A stretch of DNA of 64,000 bases from Clostridium felsineum DSM 794. GTDB lineage: Bacteria > Bacillota > Clostridia > Clostridiales > Clostridiaceae. The stretch's first letter is position 1, and each line of letters opens with the position of its first letter. Positions 25,721 through 35,477 of the stretch are shown here, one piece after another. The DNA is taken from contig NZ_CP096981.1 in NCBI RefSeq assembly GCF_002006355.2, positions 248,001 to 312,000 of the forward strand. The letters are read 5' to 3'. The notes under the pieces are model-generated. The model did no database searches. It worked only from the letters and a program-made list of their open reading frames with translations, and was not told the DNA's origin. The position numbers and the translations under genes were made by a program.

Positions 25721-25802
25721 AAGACTTCTCTCCTTAAAATATTGTATAACCTTAAGTAACCTGTTTTAATCTTAAGTACACAAATCCTATCTTTTAAAAA
25801 AA

Positions 25803-27215
25803 TTATTCTATGTTTCTCCCATTTTCCTCTATTGTTTTCTTATACCAATGAAAGCTATCCTTCTTGTATCTTTTTAAGTCCTTTAAGTCAAATTCATCAC
25901 GATTTACATATATAAAACCATATCTTTTAGTAACTCCTTGATGAGTTGAAACAAGGTCTATTGCACTCCAAGGTGAATATCCAAATACCTTGACACCATC
26001 TGTAAGTGCCTCTTTTATTTCATGTAAATGCTTTTTATAATATTCAATTCTATAAGCATCATGTACCGTACCGTCTTCTAATTTATCAAAAGCTCCAAGT
26101 CCATTTTCAGTTATTATTATAGGAAGCTGGTATCTATCATAAACTTCTCTTAAAGTTATTCTAAAACCAATGGGATCTATCTCCCAACCAAATTGTGTCT
26201 TTTCAAGATTAGGGTTCTTAGCTCCTTCAAATACCCCAGCTTCACCAAGTGCTAACTGCTGATCACCGCTTAAATCTTTTGCATTTTTATCATAGTTATT
26301 TGCTTTAACTGTAGCTGTACTGTAATAATTGAAGGCTATAAAATCCGGTTTTGCATTTTTTAAAGATTCCATGTCACCTTCTTCTATTTTAGGTACTGCA
26401 TCTATTTCTTCAAAATATGACCACGCTGTAGCATTATATCTTCCAAAAACAGCCATATCAAGATAAAGCCAATTTCTTATAGCTGTAAAATTTTGTGCTG
26501 CAAGATAATCCTCTGGCTTTGAAGAAGCTGGATATACTGAAGATATATTAGGAGCAGGACCTATTTTAGAATTAGGACAAATTGTATGACATAACTCCAT
26601 AGCCTTTGCTTGTGCCACTAGCATATGATGATTTTGTTGATACGCTATTTTCCACCTATTGTCATTTTCTTCTGCCGTAGTTCCTATCACTGAACCATGA
26701 AGAATCATCATATTTTGTTCGTTAATAGTTAAAAAATACTTTACCTTTGATCCATATTCCTCAAATAAAACTTTACTAAACTTTAAAAAAGCATCAATAG
26801 TAGCACGACTACTCCAACCTCCTTTTTTCTCCAATTCAAAAGGCAAATCAAAGTGATACATGGTTACTATCGGTTCTATATTATGTTTTAAGCATTCATC
26901 AATAAGCTTGTGGTAAAACTTCACACCCTCTTTATTTATTTCTCCGTCACCATCTGGAATTATTCGGGTCCATGCAATCGAAAATCTATAGGCTTTAAGA
27001 CCCATTTCTGCTAAAAGAGTAATATCTTTTTCCATATGATGATAGTGATCACTGGCTACCTTAAAATCACTTGTTCCTTCTGGATAAGATGTTTTCACAT
27101 CTTGCACTGACCTTCCTTTACCAGCTTCATTCCATGCGCCTTCTACCTGATATGCACTAGTTGATGCACTCCAAAGAAAATCTTTTGGAAAACCTTTTAA
27201 ATTACTATGTCTCAC
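25803..27215 (-). CDS. Glycoside hydrolase family 1 (beta-glucosidase or 6-phospho-beta-glucosidase)
   Basis: The 470-residue protein is a complete GH1 enzyme: DFLWSASTSAYQVEGAW near the N-terminus, acid/base Glu in TINEQN and nucleophile Glu in ITENGLG. The bacterial phospho-glucosidase branch is likely because of size and clostridial context, but phosphate-binding residues were not resolved with certainty. It starts with GTG after GGGAGG. It lies close downstream of a SARP-like regulator read in the same direction; no transporter is directly attached, though a PTS operon follows 4 kb away. Confidence 0.88.
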   Translation of the reverse strand: MRHSNLKGFPKDFLWSASTSAYQVEGAWNEAGKGRSVQDVKTSYPEGTSDFKVASDHYHHMEKDITLLAEMGLKAYRFSIAWTRIIPDGDGEINKEGVKFYHKLIDECLKHNIEPIVTMYHFDLPFELEKKGGWSSRATIDAFLKFSKVLFEEYGSKVKYFLTINEQNMMILHGSVIGTTAEENDNRWKIAYQQNHHMLVAQAKAMELCHTICPNSKIGPAPNISSVYPASSKPEDYLAAQNFTAIRNWLYLDMAVFGRYNATAWSYFEEIDAVPKIEEGDMESLKNAKPDFIAFNYYSTATVKANNYDKNAKDLSGDQQLALGEAGVFEGAKNPNLEKTQFGWEIDPIGFRITLREVYDRYQLPIIITENGLGAFDKLEDGTVHDAYRIEYYKKHLHEIKEALTDGVKVFGYSPWSAIDLVSTHQGVTKRYGFIYVNRDEFDLKDLKRYKKDSFHWYKKTIEENGRNIE

Positions 27216-27256
27216 TTACAATTCCTCCCTATCACATAATATCTAATATTACTATT

Positions 27257-28333
27257 TTAATTTCTTATCCATTCCTGAACTTCACTGTTTATTTTTATAC
27301 CAAGTTCTTTTCTAAGCTCTTTCTTATAATGATTATAGCACTTTACAGCTTCAATTTCTTCACCACTCATTATAAATAATTTTATTAACTCCTTATTAAG
27401 ATTTTCATTTAAACCATCAACCTTAAGTCCCTTTTTTAAAAGTTCAATAGCTTCTTCAAAATAGCTATTTTGTTTATATTCCATTGCCCTAAGAAAAATA
27501 AGCTTCAAATACATTGTTTCAAAATATTTATTTTTATCTTCTGCCCAATCAAAATAGTTTTCTTTAAAATACCCTTCTTCAATAATTTTTATGCTTTCAC
27601 CAATTTCTTCTATACTAAATCTTTGCTTGTTTACCTTCTTTATTTTTCCAACTACATCCCAAGCATCACATTTTATTTTATTTTCATTAATTCTATAAAA
27701 GCCATTATTATAAATTAAAATATCTCTTGCACCTATTGCTAAGAGTGCCTTTTTAACGTTATATACTGTTGTATGAAGATTTACAGCTGCTTTGGTTTCG
27801 CTAAAATTTTTCCAAAGAATATATATTATTTTATCTCTATTTACAGCTCTTCCTTTTCGATCTATTAATAAAGCAAATAATTCTTCTGCCTTTTTAGTTC
27901 TCCATTTAGCACATATCCCTTCTCTATTTTTCACAGTAAATTTACCAAAACAATTAACTCTTATATCCCAAGTCCTGCTATCATTATTCTTTTCATTTTT
28001 CAGTTTAAAACCATCTATAACCTTCTGAAGATTTTCTCGTGTTACTGATTTATTTATATAAGTTATTGAAGGATCTTCTGAGTATTTAGTATAGTCTGTA
28101 AGAAAAATTATTTTTACCTTACTATTTACTTTTCGTACTTTAAATGCAAAATCCATTGTCTGTATTTCCATATTTACAAATATAACATCTACCTTTAATT
28201 TCTTAAGTATCAAAAATACTTCTTTCTCATCATTAAATCTTAATTTTAAATTAATTTCGCTGCTTTCTTTAAGTATATTATATAAATTACCTACAGCTGA
28301 AGTTTCGTCTTCAAGTATAACCGCACTAATCAT
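27257..28333 (-). CDS. Response-regulator-like protein with SARP/BTAD domain, degenerate receiver
   Basis: The N-terminal about 110 residues look like a receiver domain: AVILEDETSAV supplies the acidic pair and KIIFLTDY the conserved Thr. The phosphorylation site reads VIFVNMEI, with Asn in place of the usual Asp, so phosphorylation is doubtful. A winged-helix of the OmpR type follows (residues about 130-215, EGICAKWRTKKAEELFALLI), then a bacterial transcriptional activation domain of TPR-like helices to the end. This is a SARP/AfsR-like layout. It is directly upstream of the GH1 gene and read in the same direction, so it may control it. The start has AGGGGAT. Confidence 0.8.
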   Translation of the reverse strand: MISAVILEDETSAVGNLYNILKESSEINLKLRFNDEKEVFLILKKLKVDVIFVNMEIQTMDFAFKVRKVNSKVKIIFLTDYTKYSEDPSITYINKSVTRENLQKVIDGFKLKNEKNNDSRTWDIRVNCFGKFTVKNREGICAKWRTKKAEELFALLIDRKGRAVNRDKIIYILWKNFSETKAAVNLHTTVYNVKKALLAIGARDILIYNNGFYRINENKIKCDAWDVVGKIKKVNKQRFSIEEIGESIKIIEEGYFKENYFDWAEDKNKYFETMYLKLIFLRAMEYKQNSYFEEAIELLKKGLKVDGLNENLNKELIKLFIMSGEEIEAVKCYNHYKKELRKELGIKINSEVQEWIRN

Positions 28334-28552
28334 TCTTAATATCCCCTTACCATTTAGATATTATTAATTATAGCAAATGTCCCAATATATAACAATTTAA
28401 AGCACTGCTTTATTATGCTCCTTACATAATAAAAAACCTGCTTTTTTCTTTCTAAAAATAAAAAGGACATTCTTTCTTCAATTATCTTCAAAAAAACTTA
28501 AAATTTAGTGTTTTTCGAGATATATAATTTAAAAAATATCCTTTATAATAAA

Positions 28553-30658
28553 TTATTTATTTTGTTTTTTAATTTTAAGCAATAATAATATTACAGCAAT
28601 AACACTTAAACTAAGTATTAATAATATAACCTTAAGCATATTTTTACTCGTACTCTTTACTGTTTTGTGAATTATCCTTAATCTTTTATTTTGTACCCTT
28701 GTTTTATGTATTACCTTTTCATAAGGTTCTATTTTTTTTGCTACTGACGGAAATGTTTTATTAGAACTTTTAATTGGCTTTTTGCTAATAAAAGAAGGCT
28801 TATATACCATTACATTCTCTACTTTAAAGGCTTTAATGGTCTCATTAGATACTTTTTTTTCAATAATATTTATGTTGCTAGTATCATTATCTATAATGAT
28901 TTTTTTTCTAATAACCTCATAGCTTTCTGTAAAAATATCACTGTCCACTTGCCCTTCCTTAACTGCTACTGCTTTTATATTTGTCTTACTATTTATCTCA
29001 ATTCCTTTATTGTCATCGTATTTTATACTGTTTCTATCTGGATTACTTCCGTCTAAGGTGTAGTAAATTAAAGCTCCGTCTTCCCCCCTTAAATGTACTA
29101 TCGTTCCTGGTTTTACTGCTGTATTACTGTTGTCACTACTTGGAGTTAAGGTTTTACTTATGCTTTGCTCTACGATACTGCTTTCAGTGCCATATCCATA
29201 GGCTGCTGCTTTTACTGTTACCCCACTATTTATAAGGATTGGATTTCCATCGTAAAGTTTTCCGCCTGTTTCCGTTGGCTCTGTTCCGTCTATTGTGTAG
29301 TAAATTTTTACACCCTCAGTTTTACAGCTTAAGCTTATTTTGTTTTCATTGAAACTTATTATTGGCTTTTCTATTGCAACCTCATAACTTTCTGTAAAAA
29401 TATCACTGTCCACTTGCCCTTCCTTAACTGCTACTGCTTTTATATTTGTCTTACTATTTATCTCAATCCCTTTACTATCATCGTATTTTATACTGTTTCT
29501 ATCTGGATTACTTCCGTCTAAGGTGTAGTAAATTAAAGCTCCGTCTTCACCCCTTAAATGTACTATCGTTCCTGGTTTTACTGCTGTATTACTGTTGTCA
29601 CTACTTGGAGTTAAGGTTTTACTTATGCTTTGCTCTACGATACTGCTTTCAGTGCCATATCCATAGGCTGCTGCTTTTACTGTTACCCCACTATTTATAA
29701 GGATTGGATTTCCATCGTAAAGTTTTCCGCCTGTTTCTGTTGGCTTTGTTCCGTCTATTGTGTAGTAAATTTTTACACCCTCAGTTTTGCAGCTTAAGCT
29801 TATTTTGTTTTGGCTGAAACTTATTACTGGCTTTTCTATTGCAACCTCATAACTTTCTACAAAAATATCACTGTCCACTTGCCCATCCTTAACTGCTACT
29901 GCTTTTATATTCGTTTTACTATCTATCTCAATTCCTTTATTGTCATCGTATCTTATGCTATTTTTATCTGGATTACTTCCGTCTAAGGTGTAGTAAATTA
30001 AAGCTCCGTCTTCACCCCTTAAATGTACTATCGTTCCTGGTTTTACTGATACATTAGTGTTGTCACTACTTGGAGTTAAAGTTTTACTTATACTTTGTTC
30101 TACGGTACTACTTTCAGTACCATATCCATAGGCTGCTGCTTTTACTGTTACCCCACTATTTATCTCAATTGGATTTCCATCGTAAAGTTTTCCTCCTGTT
30201 TCTGTTGGCTCTGTTCCGTCTATTGTGTAGTAAATTTTTACACCCTCAGTTTTGCAGTTTAAGCTTATTTTGTTTTCATTGAAGCTTATTATTGGACTTT
30301 TAACATCAATAGCATAAACCTTATCAAACATACTACTATTGATCCATCCCTCCTTAATAGCTACAGCTCTTAAAACAGTTCTTTTATTTATAGCAATATC
30401 TTCTCCACTATACTTAATTCCATTCAAAAGTGGTTCTTCTCCATCAATAGAATAATAAATAGTGGCCCCACTTGTACTGCAATATAAATGTATTATTGTT
30501 CCGGGTTCTATCATTAATTTATTATTATCCACATATGGAGTTGCCACTTTATCAGAAGGATTAACGGCTGCATAGCTATTAGTAGGCGTAATAAAAACAT
30601 ATGCAGCAAAAATAACCACTATTAAGACAAAAAAATCAAAAATTTTCTTTAGTTTCAA
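28553..30658 (-). CDS. Surface protein with seven chitobiase-C-terminal-like repeats
   Basis: The 701-residue protein has an N-terminal signal (FFVLIVVIFAAYVFITPTNS), seven beta-sandwich modules of the CHB_HEX_C type (marked by IYYTIDGTEPTETGG or IYYTLDGSNPDKNS) and a C-terminal membrane helix (VILLILSLSVIAVILLLL) followed by KIKKQNK. Two module types alternate, and pairs repeat with a 155-residue, 465-bp period; the last two periods are nearly identical at the DNA level. Such modules act as spacers or carbohydrate-binding units, so the protein is probably displayed on the cell surface. No catalytic domain was found. Confidence 0.8.
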   Translation of the reverse strand: MKLKKIFDFFVLIVVIFAAYVFITPTNSYAAVNPSDKVATPYVDNNKLMIEPGTIIHLYCSTSGATIYYSIDGEEPLLNGIKYSGEDIAINKRTVLRAVAIKEGWINSSMFDKVYAIDVKSPIISFNENKISLNCKTEGVKIYYTIDGTEPTETGGKLYDGNPIEINSGVTVKAAAYGYGTESSTVEQSISKTLTPSSDNTNVSVKPGTIVHLRGEDGALIYYTLDGSNPDKNSIRYDDNKGIEIDSKTNIKAVAVKDGQVDSDIFVESYEVAIEKPVISFSQNKISLSCKTEGVKIYYTIDGTKPTETGGKLYDGNPILINSGVTVKAAAYGYGTESSIVEQSISKTLTPSSDNSNTAVKPGTIVHLRGEDGALIYYTLDGSNPDRNSIKYDDSKGIEINSKTNIKAVAVKEGQVDSDIFTESYEVAIEKPIISFNENKISLSCKTEGVKIYYTIDGTEPTETGGKLYDGNPILINSGVTVKAAAYGYGTESSIVEQSISKTLTPSSDNSNTAVKPGTIVHLRGEDGALIYYTLDGSNPDRNSIKYDDNKGIEINSKTNIKAVAVKEGQVDSDIFTESYEVIRKKIIIDNDTSNINIIEKKVSNETIKAFKVENVMVYKPSFISKKPIKSSNKTFPSVAKKIEPYEKVIHKTRVQNKRLRIIHKTVKSTSKNMLKVILLILSLSVIAVILLLLKIKKQNK
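28921..30315. repeat. Tandem 465-bp coding repeat (three periods)
   Basis: Within the surface protein gene the sequence repeats every 465 bp. The copies starting near 28921 and 29386 differ at only a few bases; the third (to about 30315) is more diverged. This indicates recent tandem duplication or gene conversion and makes the copy number unstable in principle. Confidence 0.8.
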
Positions 30659-31050
30659 TCTACACGCCTCTTTTCATATATCATATTTAATTTCTTTTAA
30701 CATAACTTTCTATATAATTATTATACAATCCTGTGGTGAACAAAATCTGAACAATATTTCTATAATTCCCCTTACCATGCAGTTTTTCAACAAAATAAGC
30801 TTTTACTAGTTATATAAATTAAAACTTACATAACTAATAAAAGCCTATTTTATCTATAAATACAAATCACAATTTAATATTAAGTATTAGGGTTATATAT
30901 TAATATTAATACTAATATTTTATATGATATAATAATATAACTTCGCAATATAACCTTATATACTATTTAAATAGCGTAATTTTCAAATGTTTTTCAAGTG
31001 TTATATTCCCCATTAATAAGAATTTAAAATTAACTCAAATTTCTTAACAT
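30659..31050. other. Intergenic region upstream of the PTS operon
   Basis: AT-rich; contains an imperfect long hairpin at about 30796-30855 (GCTTTTActAGTTAT with ATAACTAaTAAAAGC) and, at 30886-30925, an AGGGTTATATATTAAT motif of the kind found around the replication genes. No ORF seen. Confidence 0.4.
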
Positions 31051-31070
31051 AATAATGTTATAACATTATT
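31051..31070. promoter_or_regulatory. GntR operator 1
   Basis: AATAATGTTATAACATTATT is a perfect 20-bp palindrome. Its core ATAATGTTATAACATTAT recurs at operator 2. Confidence 0.75.
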
Positions 31071-31138
31071 GTGTTTTATAAAGTTCAATATTCAACACTT
31101 TCACCTACCCTAATGCTAACCTTTTAAAATATTAAAGG

Positions 31139-31187
31139 TATAATGTTATAACATTATATTGACAAGCTATAAACTGTCGTATAAAAT
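31139..31187 (+). promoter_or_regulatory. GntR operator 2 and promoter of the PTS operon
   Basis: TATAATGTTATAACATTATA (31139-31158) is a perfect 20-bp palindrome that abuts the -35 TTGACA (31159-31164); TAAAAT follows after 17 bp (31182-31187). A protein on this site would block polymerase. The operon ends with a GntR/UTRA gene that is the natural candidate. Confidence 0.75.
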
Positions 31188-31230
31188 AATAAATGTAAAC
31201 AATATCATTTTAATTGAAAGGAGATACACT

Positions 31231-31533
31231 ATGAACATTTACCTTTTCTGTAACGCAGGAATGTCAACCTCAGTACTTGTAAAAAAAATGCAGGAGGCTG
31301 CAGCAAAAAGAAACGTAGACGCAAATATAGCTGCCTTTTCTGTAGAAATTCTTCAAGATAAAATGGAGGAAGCTGATGTAATACTTGTAGGTCCTCAAGT
31401 TAGACACATGCTCCCAGAAATCAAAAAAACTGTTGGAGATAAATGTCCGGTAGAAGTCATTGCTATGAGAGACTATGGAATGATCAATGGTGAAAATGTA
31501 TTAACTACAGCTCTAAACCTTTTACAAAAATAA
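31231..31533 (+). CDS. PTS lactose/cellobiose-family IIB component
   Basis: 100 residues starting MNIYLFCNAGMSTSVLVKKM, with the phosphorylated Cys at position 7 in the P-loop-like CNAGMSTS of CelA/ChbB-type IIB proteins. It receives phosphate from IIA and passes it to the sugar during uptake. AAGGAGAT precedes the ATG. It is the first gene of the PTS operon and is followed by a hairpin that may lower transcription of the later genes. Confidence 0.92.
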   Translation: MNIYLFCNAGMSTSVLVKKMQEAAAKRNVDANIAAFSVEILQDKMEEADVILVGPQVRHMLPEIKKTVGDKCPVEVIAMRDYGMINGENVLTTALNLLQK

Positions 31534-31540
31534 AAAAACA

Positions 31541-31576
31541 CTGAACTCCTTCTCTATCTTTATAAAAGGAATTCAG
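31541..31576 (+). terminator. Hairpin between IIB and IIC (partial terminator or mRNA stabiliser)
   Basis: CTGAAcTCCTT pairs with AAGGAaTTCAG. No long T run follows, so it may set differential expression of IIB rather than end the operon. Confidence 0.5.
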
Positions 31577-31670
31577 CATAAACCTAAAACTCATTTATTA
31601 TTTTATACGAAAAAAACAAACATTACAACATTATTATAATATATAGTAAAACCATACGGGGGTATAAATC

Positions 31671-33008
31671 ATGAATAGCAAATTTATTAACAAATTAGAA
31701 GGTATCATGATGCCTATTGCTAATAAAGTATCAAGTAATAAATACCTACTAGCAATGAGAGATGCTTTTTCAACTCTTCTTCCTTTTATTATAGTTGGTT
31801 CACTATTTGGAATTTTTAATTGGGTTATTCTTGATCCAAACGGAACTATAATGGGGCCTAGTGGTTTGAATTTAGGCCATAAAATAACAGGATTAAACGG
31901 AAAGGCCTATGATGCTTCAAATTTTGTTACAACCTTAACTAGTATACAATACATGTGCAATTTAGTTTTAAATGGTGCATTTAATGTTTTCTCATTACTT
32001 TTAGTTATTTCCTTTGGTTATAGACTTGGAAAAATATGGGGAAGCGATAAATTCTTATCTGCAATGTTATGTCTTGTTTCTTACTTAATACTAACTCCTC
32101 AAAGTGTTCAATCTATAATAAACAAAAAAAGCGTAACTATAGACAGCGCCTTTGCTATTAAATACTTTGGTTCTAATGCAGTTTTAACAGCAATTCTTGT
32201 AACTACCTTTGTTGCTTTTCTCTTTGCTAAACTTACTAAAAACGATAAACTAAAGATAAAAATGCCTGATGGAGTTCCACCAGCTGTTGTTCAATCTTTT
32301 GAATCACTTTTACCTACAGGAATAATTTTATTTATTGTAGCCTTAATTGCTGCTGGACTTCATTGGATAAATCAACCTGCTTTAAACGATTTAATTTATA
32401 CTGCTATAGGTGCTCCTCTTATGGGCTTCTCTCAAGGTTTTGGCTTTGCTATAGCATATCAATTTTTAGTTTGGATTTTCTGGTGGTTTGGTATTCATGG
32501 ACATAACGTTACTGCAGTGATTCAAAACTCAGTTTATTTTCCTGCACAACTTTCTAATCAAACCGGTGCTACACATTACATCTTTACTAATGGCTTCTTT
32601 GAAGCAGGCTTAATGCATGTAATGGGCTTAGTAATAGCAATACTTATCTTTTCAAAAAAAGAAGATTGGAAAGCAGTTGTAAAGGTTGCTGGTCCATCAA
32701 TGCTTTTTAATATACAAGAACCTATGGCATTTGGTTTACCAATTGTATTGAACCCACTTATACTAGTCCCTTATATTGTAGCTCCACTCGTAAATGTAAT
32801 TATAGGTGCTATCGCCATTTCCTTAGGCATTGTACCAGTATTCAGATATGTAGTACCTTGGACTATGCCTTTATTTTTCGGTGCATTGATTGGCACAGGT
32901 TCTCTAGCTGGAGGACTTCTTCAGGTAGTATGGCTTATAGTTGATACTTTAATATATGCACCATTTGTTATAGCTGCCAATAAAACAGCTAAAATTCAGG
33001 CTGAATAA
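31671..33008 (+). CDS. PTS lactose/cellobiose-family IIC permease
   Basis: The 445-residue protein is a multi-pass CelB-type IIC: PFIIVGSLFGIFNWVI early, WWFGIHGHNV in the middle and FNIQEPMAFGLPIVLNP near residue 345, all typical of the family. It moves a beta-glucoside such as cellobiose, phosphorylated during entry. It belongs with IIB and IIA in this operon and a GH1 enzyme that would split the phosphorylated sugar. Confidence 0.93.
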   Translation: MNSKFINKLEGIMMPIANKVSSNKYLLAMRDAFSTLLPFIIVGSLFGIFNWVILDPNGTIMGPSGLNLGHKITGLNGKAYDASNFVTTLTSIQYMCNLVLNGAFNVFSLLLVISFGYRLGKIWGSDKFLSAMLCLVSYLILTPQSVQSIINKKSVTIDSAFAIKYFGSNAVLTAILVTTFVAFLFAKLTKNDKLKIKMPDGVPPAVVQSFESLLPTGIILFIVALIAAGLHWINQPALNDLIYTAIGAPLMGFSQGFGFAIAYQFLVWIFWWFGIHGHNVTAVIQNSVYFPAQLSNQTGATHYIFTNGFFEAGLMHVMGLVIAILIFSKKEDWKAVVKVAGPSMLFNIQEPMAFGLPIVLNPLILVPYIVAPLVNVIIGAIAISLGIVPVFRYVVPWTMPLFFGALIGTGSLAGGLLQVVWLIVDTLIYAPFVIAANKTAKIQAE

Positions 33009-33057
33009 TTTTTCAAATCTAAAATCCCAAAACAAATTAAATCGGAGGAATCGTAAT

Positions 33058-33381
33058 ATGGATGAAAAAATAGTTAATCAATCTATGGAACTAATACTTA
33101 ATGCTGGTAATGGAAAATCCCTTGCAATAGAGGCCTTTAAGGAGCTATTAACTAATGGTAATGTTGATTTAGCAAGAGAAAAATTAAAACAGGCAGGAAT
33201 TGAAATAGGAAAGGCTCATGATACACAAACTAGCCTACTTCAAAAAGAAATGTCAGGAGAGAACTTTGAAAAATCCATACTTTTAATTCACGCTCAAGAT
33301 CACTTTATGAATGCTTTAACCATAAGAGATATGGTTTCCTTAATGATTGATATGTATGAGAGGTTATCAAATGAAAAGTAA
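33058..33381 (+). CDS. PTS lactose/cellobiose-family IIA component
   Basis: 107 residues, helical, with the phosphorylation site IHAQDHFMNA (His near 78). It is a CelC/ChbA-type IIA that takes phosphate from HPr. A GGAGG site precedes it. It overlaps the next gene by 11 bases. Confidence 0.93.
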   Translation: MDEKIVNQSMELILNAGNGKSLAIEAFKELLTNGNVDLAREKLKQAGIEIGKAHDTQTSLLQKEMSGENFEKSILLIHAQDHFMNALTIRDMVSLMIDMYERLSNEK

Positions 33382-33907
33382 TACTCTTTTAGTTCCAAAA
33401 GATGAGACACTTCTTTTGAAAAGAGCGCTTTCAACTATATTGGATTTATTAGTGTGGTATGTTTCTTATGTAGCTATATTGTTGATATTCTTTAGCTTAA
33501 AGTATGATCTTCCAAAATCAAAGGTAAAGCTTACAGTCTATAAAATGGAATTTGACACAATAATAAAATCTAAAGCATTTATATTAATTTTTCTAGCTTT
33601 AATTTTGTTATGGGAGATAGTAATTCCAATATTAACTGATGGTCAAAGCTATTTCAAACAAAAAATGCACCTTAAAATAGTTGGAAATACAAATTTAAAC
33701 TTAATTGTTAGAGGCTTTATTAAAATATTAATACTAAATCCTTATGGTGTAATTGCTTATGTAATCTCTAGGGCAATAAATATTACAAGTACAAATATGA
33801 TTTCCAATACTTTAACCTTAATTGCCTTTATATGCATAATTCTTGTAGTTATAGATAAAAGACCTATTCACGATATAATTGCAAAAACACATGTAACTTT
33901 AGAATAA
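33371..33907 (+). CDS. RDD-family membrane protein in the PTS operon
   Basis: The 178-residue protein has three to four membrane helices and fits the RDD family: RALSTILDLLVWYVSYVA at the start, then LTDGQSYFKQKMHLKIVG, and KRPIHDIIAKTHV at the end. The ATG at 33371 is inside the IIA gene with GAGAGG upstream, so translation is coupled. RDD proteins are poorly understood (some affect ion balance or protein folding). Its place between IIA and the GH1 gene is unusual. Confidence 0.75.
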   Translation: MKSNTLLVPKDETLLLKRALSTILDLLVWYVSYVAILLIFFSLKYDLPKSKVKLTVYKMEFDTIIKSKAFILIFLALILLWEIVIPILTDGQSYFKQKMHLKIVGNTNLNLIVRGFIKILILNPYGVIAYVISRAINITSTNMISNTLTLIAFICIILVVIDKRPIHDIIAKTHVTLE

Positions 33908-33926
33908 ATATGAGGAGTGAAATATA

Positions 33927-35348
33927 ATGGAATATAAATTACCACAAAATTTTATACTTGGTGCAGCTACATCTGCTTGGCAAGCTGAAGGATGGACTGA
34001 CAAAAACGGAAGAGATAATTTCGTAGATATGATGTATAAAGCTGCCCCAGAAAGATGGAATAATGGAATAGGTCCTACTATTGCAGACGACTTCTACAAT
34101 AAATGGAGCGAGGATATTGATTTAATGAAAAAAACAGGTTTGTCAGCTATAAGAATTTCCATAGATTGGAGTAGATTTATAGATGATTATGAAAATGCTA
34201 CAATTAATGAAAAAGGAGCACAATTCTACGATAATGTAATAAATAAACTTAATAATATTGGAATAATGCCAATGATATGCCTTGAACACTGGGAGCTTCC
34301 TAAGGTTCTTTATGATAAATACGGTGGCTATGATTCTCTTAAAATTGTAGATTTGTATGTAAAATATGCAAAAAAGGTTTTCGAAAGATATAACGGGAAA
34401 GTAAAATACTTTTGGACCTTTAATGAACCTATAGTAATTCCTCAACTTTGCTTTATGGATGGCTTTTGGTACCCTTATAAAACAGATACAAAGCTTGCAA
34501 TGCAGTGGATATACGGAAAGGTACTTGCAAATGCTAAGGTTGTAGCTGCCTTTAAAGAAATGAATATTACAGGAAAAATAGGTATAATATTAAACCCTTC
34601 TGTTATATATTCCAGAAGTGAACTTAATGAAAATGATAAAAAAGCCAAAGAAGTAGCTGATCTTTTTTATTGGAAGAGCTTTATGGATCCATGTATAAAG
34701 GGACAATTTCCAAAAGAACTTATAGATCTTCTAAAAAAAGAAAACTGTATGTTTGAATATAAAGAAGAAGATTTAGCAATAATAAAAAATAATACAATAG
34801 ATATTTTAGGATTTAACTACTATCAACCTATGAGGGTTATGGGTCAGAGATTTAAACCTGCTGAAAACATGTCTTTCCATCCAACTAAATACTTTGAGGA
34901 ATATGATATGCCTGGAAAGAAGATAAATCCGTACAGAGGGTGGGAAATATACCCTAAGGCTCTTTACGATGCAGCTATGAGAATTAAAAATGAATACAAT
35001 AACATCGAATGGATGGTAACCGAAAGCGGCATGGGGGTAGAAGGTGAAGAAAAATATAAAAATGAAGATGGAGTAATACAAGATGATTACAGAATAGATT
35101 TTTACAAAGAACATCTTGTTTGGCTTTTAAAAGCAATGGCTGAAGGTTCGAACTGCAAAGGCTATATGGTTTGGAATTGGCTAGATAATATTTCACCTGT
35201 AAATTCTCTAAAAAACAGGTATGGTCTAGTAGAACTTGATTTAAAAAACAATAGGAAAAGAAGAATTAAAAAATCAGGCTATTGGTTTAATAAACTTGAA
35301 AATGAAAAAACTTTCCATTATAAAACTATAGATCAGGAATATAAATAG
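33927..35348 (+). CDS. Glycoside hydrolase family 1 in cellobiose-type PTS operon
   Basis: 473 residues with FILGAATSAWQAEGW, acid/base Glu in FWTFNEP and nucleophile Glu in VTESGMG, so a complete GH1 enzyme. In this operon it should act as a 6-phospho-beta-glucosidase on the phosphorylated disaccharide. It differs clearly from the GH1 at 25803-27215 (acid/base motif NEP rather than NEQ). GAGGAG lies before the ATG; a terminator follows. Confidence 0.9.
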   Translation: MEYKLPQNFILGAATSAWQAEGWTDKNGRDNFVDMMYKAAPERWNNGIGPTIADDFYNKWSEDIDLMKKTGLSAIRISIDWSRFIDDYENATINEKGAQFYDNVINKLNNIGIMPMICLEHWELPKVLYDKYGGYDSLKIVDLYVKYAKKVFERYNGKVKYFWTFNEPIVIPQLCFMDGFWYPYKTDTKLAMQWIYGKVLANAKVVAAFKEMNITGKIGIILNPSVIYSRSELNENDKKAKEVADLFYWKSFMDPCIKGQFPKELIDLLKKENCMFEYKEEDLAIIKNNTIDILGFNYYQPMRVMGQRFKPAENMSFHPTKYFEEYDMPGKKINPYRGWEIYPKALYDAAMRIKNEYNNIEWMVTESGMGVEGEEKYKNEDGVIQDDYRIDFYKEHLVWLLKAMAEGSNCKGYMVWNWLDNISPVNSLKNRYGLVELDLKNNRKRRIKKSGYWFNKLENEKTFHYKTIDQEYK

Positions 35349-35354
35349 TATATC

Positions 35355-35387
35355 GAGGAGTTTTTATTTTAAGAATAAAAACTCCTC
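35355..35387 (+). terminator. Terminator after the GH1 gene
   Basis: GAGGAGTTTTTATT pairs with AATAAAAACTCCTC. The GntR gene beyond it therefore probably has its own promoter. Confidence 0.75.
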
Positions 35388-35477
35388 TTATTGTCTCTTA
35401 TAATAAACCTTTTTGCATGTTTAACGTAAACAAGTTATAATAAGTATACTAAAGTAATATAGATGGAGGTGATAACA

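Noticed and set aside
28981..30282. Plus-strand frames rich in Leu and Tyr, spaced 465 bp
   Set aside because: Shadows of the repeat-coding minus-strand surface protein gene.
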